The notes: a model not told the origin generated them from the letters alone. A stretch of 64,000 bases of DNA from Gemmatales bacterium (GCA_025060195.1 JANXCQ010000017.1:26613-90612), one strand, 5' to 3'; shown: positions 9,124 through 18,355, counted from the first letter of the stretch. A program made the numbers and translations.

Positions 9124-9396
9124 ATTGCATGTTACTAGGCTCGTTCACCTGGCGGCGTGCTCCTTCATAGTTGGCCTCGGAGATGGTGCTGTGGACGGAG
9201 GTGTGGGTTACAGCTGCGACGATCGTCCACTGGTTCGTTGCAAAACCTTGCGTTCGTTTTCGCGAGGACTGGGATTGCAGTCAGCATTGGGGCATTCTTA
9301 GCAGTTGGTGGGAAACGCAAGATGACTGCTTGCCTCGGGCGAAGAGGATCGTATAATGGCGGGACAATTCTAGTGAGCCACATAAGGGGAGCTGTC

Positions 9397-9597
9397 ATGA
9401 CCGCAAAAACTGGAGGAGAACCGCTAGACATAATTGAGGAGCTGCGCCTGCGTCGGTGGGCCCGCGAGAACTACGTGCCCCCTGAGAAAAGAAATCCGGC
9501 TTGGCATGAAGTGATCCATGACGAGATGGCCCGCCGAGATTTAGAATTGTTGGAAGCGAGTCCGCCCCATGTGATCCCAACGGGTACCCGTTGTTAG
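9397..9597 (+). CDS. Small conserved planctomycete-type protein
   Basis: 66 residues, soluble, highly charged, beginning MTAKTGGEPLDIIEE and containing LRLRRWARENYVPPEKRN and WHEVIHDEMARRD. It resembles short uncharacterised proteins of similar wording I associate with planctomycetes. ATG 9397 is preceded by AAGGGGA at six bases; the longer open frame reaching back to 9157 has no such site and reads as non-coding. No function can be assigned. Confidence 0.6.
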   Translation: MTAKTGGEPLDIIEELRLRRWARENYVPPEKRNPAWHEVIHDEMARRDLELLEASPPHVIPTGTRC

Positions 9598-9737
9598 TGC
9601 CGCGCCTAGTTGGGCGATGCCGAGTAAATCTGCGGCTAACTGAGCCGAGGTATTGCAAAAGGTTTACGAAATCGCGTAAGTTCGACCGACTGTTTCGTTG
9701 GCGTTACTGAACGGCCCCGGGAGTCTAGGTGCAGTTC

Positions 9738-9766
9738 TTGACGCGGTGGTATTATGGGCTTAGAAT
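9738..9766 (+). promoter_or_regulatory. Sigma70-like promoter for the metal ABC genes
   Basis: TTGACG at 9738-9743, a 17-base spacer and TAGAAT at 9761-9766. Transcription would begin near 9773, which leaves a leader of almost 40 bases before ATG 9811 and makes ATG 9781 an unlikely start. No Zur- or MntR-type palindrome could be recognised beside it. Confidence 0.55.
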
Positions 9767-9810
9767 AAGTCTAACGAAGTATGACGGGCATCGGAGTGAA
9801 GGTAAAGGAA

Positions 9811-10794
9811 ATGAGAGGACAAGGCTTCGGTCGCGCTGTGGTCGTTATTTTGTCCTTAGCAGCGCTAGCGGGCCAGGGGGGTTGTTTGCGGCGTGTTGAA
9901 GGGGATGCCTGGGAAGGTACGAAGAAACTGCGCGTCTTAGCGACGATCGTGCCTTGGCACTGCCTGGCTGCCTTGGTTGGAGAGCCGGACGTGGAGGTGC
10001 GGTGTTTCTGTATCACCAATGGGCCGCATGAGTTTCAACCGACGGTGGAGGAAGCGCGGCTCCTAAACGGGGCGGACTTGGTGATTGCTAATGGATTGGG
10101 CTTGGAAGGTTTTCTGATGCCGATGGTGCGGAGTAGCGGTCGGCGGGATTTGCGTGTCGTCCGAATTGCGGAAGAGTTGGCGAAAAAGGGGGTGCCCTTG
10201 ATTGAGGTGCCTGGTTACCAGCATCATGGACACTATCATGGACCTGGCAATGATCCGCACGTTTGGTTGGGTTGGGACGAAGCAGAGCGGGCGGCGGAGA
10301 TGATCTGCGATGTGATGTCCGAAATGCGCCCCGACCACAAGGCGGACTTTGCGCTACGATTGGAGCAAGTGCGGCAACGGTTCGCGGAGTTGCGAAAATT
10401 GGCCGAGCCGTTACGTCAGACCGAGGGGGCGTTGGTAACCGCGCATGATGCGTTTCGCTATTTCGGTCGGAGTGTTTTTGGACCGGACTATGAGCAGCGC
10501 CTGTTGGCGGTGCGCGGTTTGCACGGTGAAGAACTTAGCCCTCGAGAGTTCAACAATTTGGTGAAGCTGTGTCAAGAGAGAAATGTGCGGGCGTTGGCTT
10601 ATGAACCGGGCAGTTCGCCTGCGTTGTTGGAGAGATTGCAGGAAAGTCTGAAGAAGAAGCTGCCGTTGATAGAATTAGATCCTGTCGAGACAGCAGAGCC
10701 GTACGAGGGAAGGCGGTTTTATGTATCGGCGGATTGGTATTTTCGACGTATGGAGATAAATATGCAACGGCTGCGTGAGGCTTTGTTACCATGA
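9811..10794 (+). CDS. Zinc/manganese ABC transporter substrate-binding lipoprotein (ZnuA/TroA family)
   Basis: Cluster A-1 binding protein that captures a divalent metal outside the cytoplasmic membrane. It has a signal peptide with lipobox (LAGQGGC), the metal-ligand segment GPHEFQPT, a His-rich loop (HHGHYHGPGNDPHVW), AHDAFRYFG with the third histidine, and EPGSSP near the C-terminal acidic ligand. ATG 9811 is chosen over 9781 because of an upstream AAGG and the promoter position; it gives 327 residues. The stop overlaps the ATPase start (ATGA). The His loop points to zinc, but manganese is possible. Confidence 0.85.
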   Translation: MRGQGFGRAVVVILSLAALAGQGGCLRRVEGDAWEGTKKLRVLATIVPWHCLAALVGEPDVEVRCFCITNGPHEFQPTVEEARLLNGADLVIANGLGLEGFLMPMVRSSGRRDLRVVRIAEELAKKGVPLIEVPGYQHHGHYHGPGNDPHVWLGWDEAERAAEMICDVMSEMRPDHKADFALRLEQVRQRFAELRKLAEPLRQTEGALVTAHDAFRYFGRSVFGPDYEQRLLAVRGLHGEELSPREFNNLVKLCQERNVRALAYEPGSSPALLERLQESLKKKLPLIELDPVETAEPYEGRRFYVSADWYFRRMEINMQRLREALLP

Positions 10795-11555
10795 AGGTGG
10801 AGCAGTCGGAAGCGCTCGTCACCATTAGCGACCTAAACGTGACGCTGGGGGGCAAGCAGATCCTGCAGCATTTGCACACGTGGATACCGCGGGGTCGAAT
10901 AACCGCCCTGATTGGTCTGAACGGTTCGGGCAAGACCACGTTGTTGCGGGCAATTTTGGGGGAAATCCCGTATCAGGGCCGAATCCAGTTTCACTGTGGT
11001 CATGCCCACCGTCCTGGACATCCCGAACGAATCGGGTACGTGCCTCAACGGTTGCTCTTCGACACGAATCTGCCGTTGACCGTGTGCGAACTATTGGCGT
11101 TGGGCATGTCGTGGCGGCCTATCTTTTTGGGCGTCAGCAAGGGACTGCGACGCAAGATCGTGGACTTGCTCCGGCGCGTACAGGCGGACCATTTGGCAGA
11201 CAGCCCCGTGGCAGGGCTTTCAGGCGGCGAGTTGCAACGGGTGTTATTGGCATTAGCGTTGGAACCTTTGCCGGAGTTGCTCTTACTCGACGAGCCTGCC
11301 GCGGGAATTGATTTTCGCTACCAGGGAGAGTTTTACGGTCTGATTACGCGACTGAACGAGGAGCACGGCCTAACGATCCTGCTGGTGTCACACGACTTGA
11401 GTGTGGTGAGTAGTTCTGCTCATCACGTCCTGTGCTTGCGGAATGGTCAGATTTTGTGTGAGGGGCCGCCGCGCGAGATTCTCAGCGGGGAGCGAATCGC
11501 GGAGATTTTTGGGGAGGACAAGGCAGTGTACGCCCATTCCGCTCATGCGAGTTAG
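10791..11555 (+). CDS. Metal ABC transporter ATP-binding protein (ZnuC/MntB-like)
   Basis: 254-residue ATPase of the ABC family coupled to the preceding binding protein by an ATGA overlap. Walker A is GLNGSGKTT, the signature is LSGGELQRVLLALAL, Walker B is LLLLDEPAAGID, and the switch histidine is in SHDLSVV. The usual third partner, a membrane permease, does not follow: the next gene is on the opposite strand and overlaps its tail by four bases. The permease must be encoded elsewhere or is lost. Confidence 0.88.
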   Translation: MKVEQSEALVTISDLNVTLGGKQILQHLHTWIPRGRITALIGLNGSGKTTLLRAILGEIPYQGRIQFHCGHAHRPGHPERIGYVPQRLLFDTNLPLTVCELLALGMSWRPIFLGVSKGLRRKIVDLLRRVQADHLADSPVAGLSGGELQRVLLALALEPLPELLLLDEPAAGIDFRYQGEFYGLITRLNEEHGLTILLVSHDLSVVSSSAHHVLCLRNGQILCEGPPREILSGERIAEIFGEDKAVYAHSAHAS

Positions 11556-11773
11556 GCGGAAGGTGCACGCTCAGCGGCGTGAAAACCCGCGGTGCGATGA
11601 GAACCGTCGCAGAAGGGTTTGGTTTTGGAGTGGCCGCAGCGGCAGAGCGCAAAGGCAGGTTTGCCCGCAGGAATCGGGAACGGTTTTCCTTCAGCGTCGA
11701 GCACTTGGACGGGGCCTTCCACGACATAGGGACCGTTATCGCGCACGCGAATGATGACGGGCGCATCGCTCAT
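11552..11773 (-). CDS. CDGSH-type 2Fe-2S protein (mitoNEET family)
   Basis: 73 residues with the 2Fe-2S motif CRCGHSKTKPFCDGSH (three Cys and one His as ligands) at about residues 44-59. Proteins of this size in bacteria carry a single redox-active cluster; the physiological partner is unknown. The N-terminal 40 residues have the usual beta segment (IRVRDNGPYVVEGPV). It overlaps the end of the ABC ATPase gene tail to tail. Confidence 0.9.
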   Translation of the reverse strand: MSDAPVIIRVRDNGPYVVEGPVQVLDAEGKPFPIPAGKPAFALCRCGHSKTKPFCDGSHRTAGFHAAERAPSA

Positions 11774-11928
11774 AGCCGAGATCTCCGAAGTCGTGTGGTG
11801 GCGTTGAGCCTAGCTGGAGAGTCAGCTAGCCAGGCAGACGTTATTTAGGCATTCGTTACAAATATGACCTCACCTGACTTCGTCGAGGTGCGAAAACAAC
11901 TCGCTCACTGGCACGATGGGAAACAGCG

Positions 11929-12684
11929 CTATGGGATCGGGTCGCGAGCGATAGCGTCCTTAGGATCTTGGGGCAGGAAGAGTCGGGTAATTTCTTGGGC
12001 TAAATAACGGACGAATTGCCGGCGGAAACGGTCGGGAGTAACGTCGGGGTCGGCGGCGACCGGAGCGGGATGGCGTGGATATTGCGCTTCTAGATGGGCC
12101 TGCTCGATGAGTTGGTTATAAAGGTCATCGGCATCGTTCGCTTGGGCCGCGGCCACGGTAACTTGCACCTCGGCTCGGCCGCGATACAGCGTGCGATTGG
12201 AACGGCCTTCGTAAAGACTGGGATTGTTCAGTTCGACGAAAATGACCAAGTCAGCGCCTAACTCGCGGGCCATCTCGCTGGGATGCAGAGCTGACCATTG
12301 GTCTTGGCGTTCTTGCCAGCGATGCACTGTAGCGGCGGAGAGGATGACCAGGCGATCCCTTTGCTGGGCAAATTCCTTAGCTAACTCACGAGCCAAGGCC
12401 TCGTCTAACTCGCGGGGTAAGGGGCCAAGGTGGATTTGTGTCCCTATGTCGGCGTAACAAACCACGGCCACGCGGAGTGGTTCGTTGCGCGGTTTTTTGA
12501 GCTTGTCGCGATAGGCCAGCAGATCAATCACGGGAGGCTGGCGCATGTCTTGGCCCAGCATGGCCGCGGTAAAGTACACCAACGTGGGCAGTCGGCATCC
12601 AGCTAGGAGGGAACTCAGAAATAACCAGCCCCAAGCCCAACGACGGAGTATGTGGGCATCCCGCCTCCAGGTAGTATTCCCCAT
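11929..12684 (-). CDS. Putative lipoprotein, unknown function
   Basis: 251 residues with a signal peptide and lipobox (LLAGC near residue 30). The mature part has an alternating beta/alpha pattern: LRVAVVCYADIG, LVILSAATVHRW, LGADLVIFVELNN, then a beta-rich segment. That resembles periplasmic proteins which assemble nucleotide-like folds at the outer membrane (CsgG/TolB-N type), but I cannot name the family. It follows the DUF2752 gene by 20 bases on the same strand and probably shares its transcript. Confidence 0.65.
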   Translation of the reverse strand: MGNTTWRRDAHILRRWAWGWLFLSSLLAGCRLPTLVYFTAAMLGQDMRQPPVIDLLAYRDKLKKPRNEPLRVAVVCYADIGTQIHLGPLPRELDEALARELAKEFAQQRDRLVILSAATVHRWQERQDQWSALHPSEMARELGADLVIFVELNNPSLYEGRSNRTLYRGRAEVQVTVAAAQANDADDLYNQLIEQAHLEAQYPRHPAPVAADPDVTPDRFRRQFVRYLAQEITRLFLPQDPKDAIARDPIP

Positions 12685-12704
12685 CTTGGCCTCCTATCCT
12701 GCAC

Positions 12705-13292
12705 TTATTGTCCCCCGAGAAGGAAAATGGCTATGAGGCGTCCCGTCCAAGCACCTAAAACGAGTAGAAGAATGGCCCAGGCAGCAACCGTGCTCAGCCA
12801 ATGCCAAGAAGGCAGGCCGCAGCGTTGCCCCGTCCATGCCGCCATGAGAAACCACATGCCCCCGAAGATGCATACGAATACCAAAATCGGTCCCGCGCTG
12901 TGGGCCCGCCAAGCCGCCTGCAAGTCCCCGTGCATACACAGGCTGAAGCTCGTGGTCAGGCCGCAGCTGGGGCACGGCAACCGCGTGGTGCGGAAGAAAC
13001 CGCACGGTGGTAAGCCCAATTGCTCGTGCGTGCCGTAAAGGCGCGGCTGACCGTCGGCCTCGTATGGGTTCAGCCTATACGCGACGAGCAGCACCCCAAG
13101 CATGCCCAGCCCCACCAGTGTTAAGATGCCACGTTCCCATCGAGCTAAGACATTCGTCGGGTCGGCGAGGGTGACAGTCGGGATGACATGCGGTTGAGCA
13201 TTTGGGGTACTCGGCTCGTTGCGACCATCGTTTGGCTCTGTCCAGGTTGGTGCTGGAGTATTTGACGGCTCAGGTAGCCCGATCGGTTGCAT
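12705..13292 (-). CDS. DUF2752 membrane protein
   Basis: 195 residues. A Pro/Thr/Asn-rich cytoplasmic tail of about 50 residues is followed by three predicted membrane helices (about 56-72, 132-152, 168-190). The family motif CPSCGLTTSF, with FRTTRLP before it, lies between helices one and two; the two cysteines suggest a metal or redox role, which has not been established for the family as far as I know. First gene of a two-gene unit with the lipoprotein; a promoter-like element is just upstream. Confidence 0.8.
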   Translation of the reverse strand: MQPIGLPEPSNTPAPTWTEPNDGRNEPSTPNAQPHVIPTVTLADPTNVLARWERGILTLVGLGMLGVLLVAYRLNPYEADGQPRLYGTHEQLGLPPCGFFRTTRLPCPSCGLTTSFSLCMHGDLQAAWRAHSAGPILVFVCIFGGMWFLMAAWTGQRCGLPSWHWLSTVAAWAILLLVLGAWTGRLIAIFLLGGQ

Positions 13293-13336
13293 AGCGTGTT
13301 GCTCGGCGTTGACAAGCTCAACTGGGAGCTAGGCTT

Positions 13337-13365
13337 ATTGTAGTTTACACGGGGTTTGGGCGCAA
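13337..13365 (-). promoter_or_regulatory. Sigma70-like promoter for the DUF2752/lipoprotein unit
   Basis: On the minus strand TTGCGC (13360-13365), a 17-base spacer and TACAAT (13337-13342), about 45 bases before the DUF2752 start. The -10 is good, the -35 is moderate. Confidence 0.4.
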
Positions 13366-13550
13366 CTTGACAGAGTCTAACCAGCGGCAGATAATGAGGC
13401 AGATAATCGCGTGGCGGGTCCATGCGCGGTGGCAGCAAGTGGGCTGCCGATTTCGCCTACACTTAGTAACGTACCCGGCGGCTGCTCCGCTGCTTGAGGC
13501 GCGTGGCCCACGCCTTGGAAGATGCTGCCTTGTCAGCGAGTCCTAGTCTC

Positions 13551-14282
13551 ATGACGGTGCCGACCGCTGCGTCGTCCTTGGAGGCTTTGTTAGAGGAATG
13601 TCAGCAGGCCATCGGTTACCGTTTCGGAAATCCGAAATTATTAGAGTCGGCTTTGACCCATGCCTCTACGGCGCCGAGTCGGCTGGGTTCCAATGAACGA
13701 CTGGAATTTTTAGGCGACGCCGTGCTCGGGCTGATTGTATGCGAGCGACTGTATGAAAAGTTTCCCGACTATCTGGAAGGCGAGTTGACTAAGCTCAAAT
13801 CGTTCATCGTAAGCAGACGCGTGTGCGCCCAAGTGGCCCAGACGCTGGGCTTAGAGCGCTTCCTGCGCGTGGGGCCTGGTATTGGTCGGTTCGGCACTTT
13901 GCCTGCGAACCTTTTAGGCGACGTCTTCGAGGCCATCGTTGGCGCTATCTACCTCGACGGGGGCCTGGAAGCCGCTCGAGCGTGGGTCTTACAGCACATG
14001 GGTTCCCTGATCGACCACATCGGCAGTACCGCCCCGATTGAAAATGCCAAGTCGTTGTTACAGCATTTGGCCCAGAAACAGTTTGGCACTACACCTGCCT
14101 ACCGCGTCCTCGATGAAAAAGGCCCTGACCATTCAAAATGTTTTCTCGTCGCGGCCTACTTGGGCGAGCAAGGTTACCCGCCCGCTTGGGGACGCAGTAA
14201 AAAAGAGGCGGAACAGAAAGCGGCCGCGAACGCTCTGGCCGTGTTGCATCACCAACCCGTACCGTACCCGAGTCCAGGCTGA
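13551..14282 (+). CDS. rnc: Ribonuclease III
   Basis: RNase III cuts double-stranded RNA in rRNA and mRNA processing. The catalytic domain carries ALTHAS, the signature NERLEFLGDAVLG with acidic metal ligands, and LLGDVFEAIVGAIYLDGG with the second Asp/Glu pair. The C-terminal dsRNA-binding domain (about 165-240) has the family's closing helix with KKEAEQKAAANAL. ATG 13551 gives 243 residues; the frame is open back to TTG 13494 and GTG 13503, and the true start could be there because no site clearly favours 13551. The 3' end overlaps tatD by 34 bases, tail to tail. Confidence 0.93.
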   Translation: MTVPTAASSLEALLEECQQAIGYRFGNPKLLESALTHASTAPSRLGSNERLEFLGDAVLGLIVCERLYEKFPDYLEGELTKLKSFIVSRRVCAQVAQTLGLERFLRVGPGIGRFGTLPANLLGDVFEAIVGAIYLDGGLEAARAWVLQHMGSLIDHIGSTAPIENAKSLLQHLAQKQFGTTPAYRVLDEKGPDHSKCFLVAAYLGEQGYPPAWGRSKKEAEQKAAANALAVLHHQPVPYPSPG

Positions 14283-15070
14283 CAGTTCTGCCCCAAACCG
14301 AACAGGCGCTGTGCGTTGGCGGTACATTGCTGAGCCAGTTGCTCAGCATCTGTTTGACGGACTCGAGCCAAGCAATGCACTGTGTGAATGACGTGCGCAG
14401 GTTCATTACGGGAAATTCGCCCGCGCAGCGGGACGGGGACCAGGTAAGGACTATCTGTCTCGACGAGCAAGCGGTCGGCAGGGATGCGCCTGGCCAATTG
14501 ACGCAACGGCTCCGCGTTTTTGTAGGTGACCATGCCCGCGAAGGAGACGTGCAGTCCCAGACTTAAGCCGACTTCGGCCGTGCTGGCTTGGCCGCTGAAT
14601 GCATGGAGAATCCCTCGAAGCGGGCCATGATGTTCGTAGTCGGCGCGCAATACGCGCAACAAATCTTCCTCGGCATCGCGACAGTGAATCACCACCGGTC
14701 GGTTAGCAGCGCGGGCCAGCGCCAAGTGCCGAAGGAAATAGTCTTCCTGCACCTCGAACGGCGTGTAGTGCCAATAACGGTCTAAGCCCGTTTCCCCCAC
14801 CGCGACCACGCGCGGATGTTCCACGAGGCGCTCTAGCCTCGACCAATCCCCCGGCTGGGCAGATGCGGCATAATTCGGATGAATGCCGACGGCGGCCCAC
14901 ACCTGGCCATAGTTTTCCGCTAACCGAATGGCTGACTCGCTCGAGGCCAAGGTTATGCCCACGGCTAGGATGCCGACCACGCCCGCAGATTGCGCGCGCT
15001 GGAGAACTTCCTGCAGGTCGTGGGCAAATGCCTCATCATCCAAGTGGGCATGCGTGTCGAACAACCGCAT
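14249..15070 (-). CDS. tatD: TatD family metal-dependent DNase
   Basis: TIM-barrel metallohydrolase of the amidohydrolase superfamily. Metal ligands are in FDTHAHLDD (first strand), VGETGLDRYW, VIHCRDAEED, HAFSG and VETDSPYL. Family members are 3'-5' exonucleases on DNA/RNA. Start at ATG 15070 places the HxH motif at residues 5-7, as usual; the frame extends to 15115 without support. The gene is 8 bases after the unknown helical protein and belongs to the nuoN transcript. Length 273 is slightly above the usual 260. Confidence 0.92.
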   Translation of the reverse strand: MRLFDTHAHLDDEAFAHDLQEVLQRAQSAGVVGILAVGITLASSESAIRLAENYGQVWAAVGIHPNYAASAQPGDWSRLERLVEHPRVVAVGETGLDRYWHYTPFEVQEDYFLRHLALARAANRPVVIHCRDAEEDLLRVLRADYEHHGPLRGILHAFSGQASTAEVGLSLGLHVSFAGMVTYKNAEPLRQLARRIPADRLLVETDSPYLVPVPLRGRISRNEPAHVIHTVHCLARVRQTDAEQLAQQCTANAQRLFGLGQNCQPGLGYGTGW

Positions 15071-15078
15071 AGCGGGAC

Positions 15079-15552
15079 TCACGCGGCAGGCGACCTGGCA
15101 GCGGTGCCTTTCCAACCGTAACGCTCGTGCAGCTGTTCCAGCATGGCCAAATGACGGCGTTTCATCGCCAGGATTTCTTCCACCAAGGCCTTCGCCTCGG
15201 CGTCGTCCAGTTCGGCCAAATCTTTCTCCAGTTCCCCTATCATCCAGCGTTCATATGCCACCAGCCGCGGCAACAAATGAGCTAGCGACATAAAATGGCT
15301 CTCGCTGAAACGTTCCTCAAACACCGCCTTGGCTAGGATACCTTTCCGCCGCAGAATCAGTTCGGCCAGGCGCTGCAGCATTTTGTCTTCTTCCTGGATG
15401 AGGCGTTGGATCTCCCGCCAGACGGTGCGTCCCTCCGCGTCGGTCCAAACCCAAGCATCGCGCAGGTACTGCAGGTACGATACTTTTTCCCGCGCAAAGA
15501 TGCGGTTGAGCACGGTGAGCGTCGGGGGCAAGGATTCGATACTGGCACTCAT
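15079..15552 (-). CDS. Unknown helical protein (ferritin-like four-helix pattern)
   Basis: 157 residues, predicted to be four or five long helices with many Glu/Arg/Leu: e.g. EIQRLIQEEDKMLQRLAEL, ERFSESHFMSLAHLLPRL and AMKRRHLAMLEQLHERYG. The spacing of Glu and His on consecutive helices recalls ferritin-like bundles, but I cannot point to a full ExxH pair set, so metal binding is only possible. ATG 15552 overlaps the nuoN stop (ATGA), so it is translated from the nuoN message. Confidence 0.6.
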   Translation of the reverse strand: MSASIESLPPTLTVLNRIFAREKVSYLQYLRDAWVWTDAEGRTVWREIQRLIQEEDKMLQRLAELILRRKGILAKAVFEERFSESHFMSLAHLLPRLVAYERWMIGELEKDLAELDDAEAKALVEEILAMKRRHLAMLEQLHERYGWKGTAARSPAA

Positions 15553-17156
15553 CGCGGCGACACCGTCAGACGCGGACTGATTTCATAGAAAGACGACACA
15601 GCTTTATTCGACCCACTGGCCAGCGGATCCCAGAAGAAAATTCCCACTACCAAAACCAGCGACAAAAAGCCCGTATAAACGAGGGCCAACCCCGAGACGG
15701 GTTTGCTCGCGGGTATTTCCTTTGGCTCGTGTAACACCATCACCTTCAGGACGTTTACATAGTAGAAGAGGCTCAGCACGGTGTTCAGCACGCCCAGAGC
15801 CAATAACACTAACAGCCCCGTTTGTTGCTGTGCCTGCCAGGCGTGATAAACGGCGGCGAAGATTTGGAACTTAGCCATGTAACCTGCTAGCGGTGGAATG
15901 CCCACGAGGCTGAGCAAGAAAATGGCCATGGTCACCGTCAGCCAGGGAGCGCGATAAACCAACCCGCTATAATCCGATAGGTCTTCGCTGCCTACCAGGT
16001 TACGCAGGAACGCAACCACGGCAAAAGCGCCCAAGTTCATGAAGAAATAAACCGCCAAGTAAAACAGGGACGCTTCTACTCCCTCGCGCGTCAAGGCACA
16101 CAGCCCCATCATCATGTAACCCGCATGGGCAATGGTCGAATAAGCCAACAAGCGTTTGAGATTGGTTTGCGCATAAGCGGCCAAGTTGCCGAAGGTCATG
16201 GTCAACGCCGACAGAAACACGAGAGCGGGGCCCAGATACCAACTGACTTGCGCCCACCAGGGTGGCGCCAGTTCATGTCCTTCCAAACGCATACCACCCA
16301 GCAATGCGACCAGCACGCGCCCCAGTAACGCCACTGCCGCACCCTTAGAAGCCACCGACAGAAATCCCGCTACTTCAGCCGAGGCGCCTGCAAACACGTC
16401 GGGACACCAGAAGTGGAACGGTACGGCAGCGAGCTTGAACCCAATGCCCGCCAAAAGCAACAGCACACTGATCAGGGTGACGGCATCAAACTGTTGACTG
16501 CCGAAGGTCGCGGCGACGCTGGCCGCTACGTCGGGCAGAAAGCCCGTGCCCACTTTGCCCGCCAGCATGCTAATGCCGTACAGCATTAATCCCGAGGCAC
16601 CGCCGCCGTACACCACGTACTTCAAAGCCGCCTCGCTGGAATCGCGCCGCTGTTTCAAGAAGCCCGCCAAGGCGTAGCTGGGGAGGCTGGCCATCTCCAC
16701 CGCGATATACACCATGAGCAAGTGCGCCGCCGACGCCATCAGCATCATGCCCAACGTCGCGCCGAGCAGAAGCACGTAGAAATCAGCGCTGTCATCAGGG
16801 TCGGGCACGCCGCTTAGTAAGCACAGCGCGACCATGAACAAGCCGAACGAGGTCAGGAACAACCGGAGATACACCGTGAACGCATCGTAAGCCAACATGT
16901 ACGAAAACAAATAGCGCGTCTCGCTCAGGCCGCTGCTAGTCGGCTCCAACGTCTGGTCGGTCACCCATTGCCACCATGAGACGACCAACGACAAGCCAAG
17001 CACAACCGCGGCCAGGCCACCAAAAGGCACACGCTCGCTGCCGCGGAACATCCGCACCATCAGGATCAAAATGATGCCCAAGACGATAATCACTTCGGGC
17101 CCAAAAGCCAGCAGGTCGCGTCGTAAGACACGCACTAATTGTTCTGGACTAATCAC
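15549..17156 (-). CDS. nuoN: NADH-quinone oxidoreductase subunit N
   Basis: Membrane subunit of complex I, one of the three antiporter-like proton pumps. 535 residues with about 14 hydrophobic helices. Key family segments are visible: VEMASLPSYALAGFLK (conserved Glu in helix 5), SSEAALKYVVYGG (conserved Lys), KLAAVPFHFWCPDVFAGA, and LKRLLAYSTIAHAGYMMMG. GTG 17156 has GGGAGAG upstream. NuoN normally follows nuoM in one long operon; here the upstream 348 bases hold no gene, so the gene is detached from the other nuo genes and heads a transcript with an unknown gene and tatD. Confidence 0.93.
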   Translation of the reverse strand: MISPEQLVRVLRRDLLAFGPEVIIVLGIILILMVRMFRGSERVPFGGLAAVVLGLSLVVSWWQWVTDQTLEPTSSGLSETRYLFSYMLAYDAFTVYLRLFLTSFGLFMVALCLLSGVPDPDDSADFYVLLLGATLGMMLMASAAHLLMVYIAVEMASLPSYALAGFLKQRRDSSEAALKYVVYGGGASGLMLYGISMLAGKVGTGFLPDVAASVAATFGSQQFDAVTLISVLLLLAGIGFKLAAVPFHFWCPDVFAGASAEVAGFLSVASKGAAVALLGRVLVALLGGMRLEGHELAPPWWAQVSWYLGPALVFLSALTMTFGNLAAYAQTNLKRLLAYSTIAHAGYMMMGLCALTREGVEASLFYLAVYFFMNLGAFAVVAFLRNLVGSEDLSDYSGLVYRAPWLTVTMAIFLLSLVGIPPLAGYMAKFQIFAAVYHAWQAQQQTGLLVLLALGVLNTVLSLFYYVNVLKVMVLHEPKEIPASKPVSGLALVYTGFLSLVLVVGIFFWDPLASGSNKAVSSFYEISPRLTVSPR

Positions 17157-17504
17157 CGCTACTTCTCTCCCAAGTCGCGGGAATCAATTGCACCGGGCAG
17201 TACGCCAGCACCGCTGTCGGGGCGCTGCTACTCTGTTTTAGCAGAGCGCTGTTGCTCGACCAGATGCTACCATCCACAACCGACTGGGCAGTTTCTCAAC
17301 GGGAAATACTAAGTCCTATCGGTGGCTTGAGTCGCGGGCTACATGGGGCTAATCTTCGGCCGCGAAAGCCGCATGGTCCAGGTCGGCTTGCCAAGGTTGC
17401 GTAATTCGTTATGAGCACTTTTTCCCGAAGCGGAAAGCGCTGTCGGCTAAGTCGGTAACTCGGAGGCCGATAACTTCCCCGATCTTTAGACGAGGAGTAC
17501 AGAC
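17157..17504. other. Intergenic region between divergent nuoN and the isomerase gene
   Basis: Both flanking genes start here, so it must hold two promoters; I could not identify either with confidence. No hairpin or repeat stands out. Confidence 0.35.
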
Positions 17505-18269
17505 GTGGAGCTCGCCTGTTCCACCTTAGCATTCACGGGCCACAGCTTGCACGAAGCCCTGCGGCGGATAGCGGACCTAGGATTCACCCAGGCCGAATTG
17601 GCGATCCAACCGCACAGTCGCCACCTCACCGCCGAGCAGGTGTGCCAAGACTTAACTGGCACGCTCGAGCAGTTGCGGGGAGCAAGCGGAATCAGCATCG
17701 CGGCCTTCCTGGTGGAACTGGCAGATTACGATTTGGAGCTATGGCGCTGGCAGTTTCCTGAGATTTGCCGACTAGCTAACCTGCTGGGCATTGTGACCAT
17801 CACGATATCGGCCGCGCCGCGCGGCACCGATTGGTCGCGGGAAGTGCAACGGCTTCGGCAAATTGTGACCTGGGCATTCAGTTACGGCGTGGTCGTATGT
17901 GTGGAAACCCGCACAGGCACGCTGGCGGAAAGCCCCGAGTCGGCGGTCGAATTATGCCGTTGCGTTCCTGGGTTACGTGTGACTTTCGATCCCAGCTATT
18001 TTTTGTGTCAGGGCTTGACCGAGAAATCTTGGGAGTCCATGTTGGCTCACGTTCACCACGTGCATCTGCGGGACAGCGGTACCAGTCCGGACAAACTCCA
18101 GGTCCGCGTTGGGCAAGGCCAAATGCCTTTCGGTCGTATCATTCAGCAACTGCGGCGCCATGATTATCGCGGACTGTTGACCCTGGAAATGTTCGACCAC
18201 CCGCGGCCTCCGTTTCCGCTGGAGCCGGAACTACGCACTCTACGCTTATTGCTAGCCGGCATGATATAA
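17505..18269 (+). CDS. Sugar phosphate isomerase/epimerase (xylose isomerase-like TIM barrel)
   Basis: 254-residue member of the AP endonuclease 2/xylose isomerase-like superfamily. Metal ligands are seen in order: VCVETR (Glu), VTFDPSYF (Asp), HHVHLRDS (His) and LLTLEMFDH (Glu). Most planctomycete members act on sugars or inositol-like compounds; the substrate cannot be told. GTG 17505 has AGGAG seven bases upstream. The gene stands alone and ends 86 bases before the tRNA gene on the other strand. Confidence 0.8.
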   Translation: MELACSTLAFTGHSLHEALRRIADLGFTQAELAIQPHSRHLTAEQVCQDLTGTLEQLRGASGISIAAFLVELADYDLELWRWQFPEICRLANLLGIVTITISAAPRGTDWSREVQRLRQIVTWAFSYGVVVCVETRTGTLAESPESAVELCRCVPGLRVTFDPSYFLCQGLTEKSWESMLAHVHHVHLRDSGTSPDKLQVRVGQGQMPFGRIIQQLRRHDYRGLLTLEMFDHPRPPFPLEPELRTLRLLLAGMI

Positions 18270-18355
18270 TCGGCAACTCTCTTGTGCGCCCACTGCCACG
18301 TTAGCACTGCAGATTCTTCGCGCGAAATTCGGCGCGCATCCCTCGCATAACCAAG

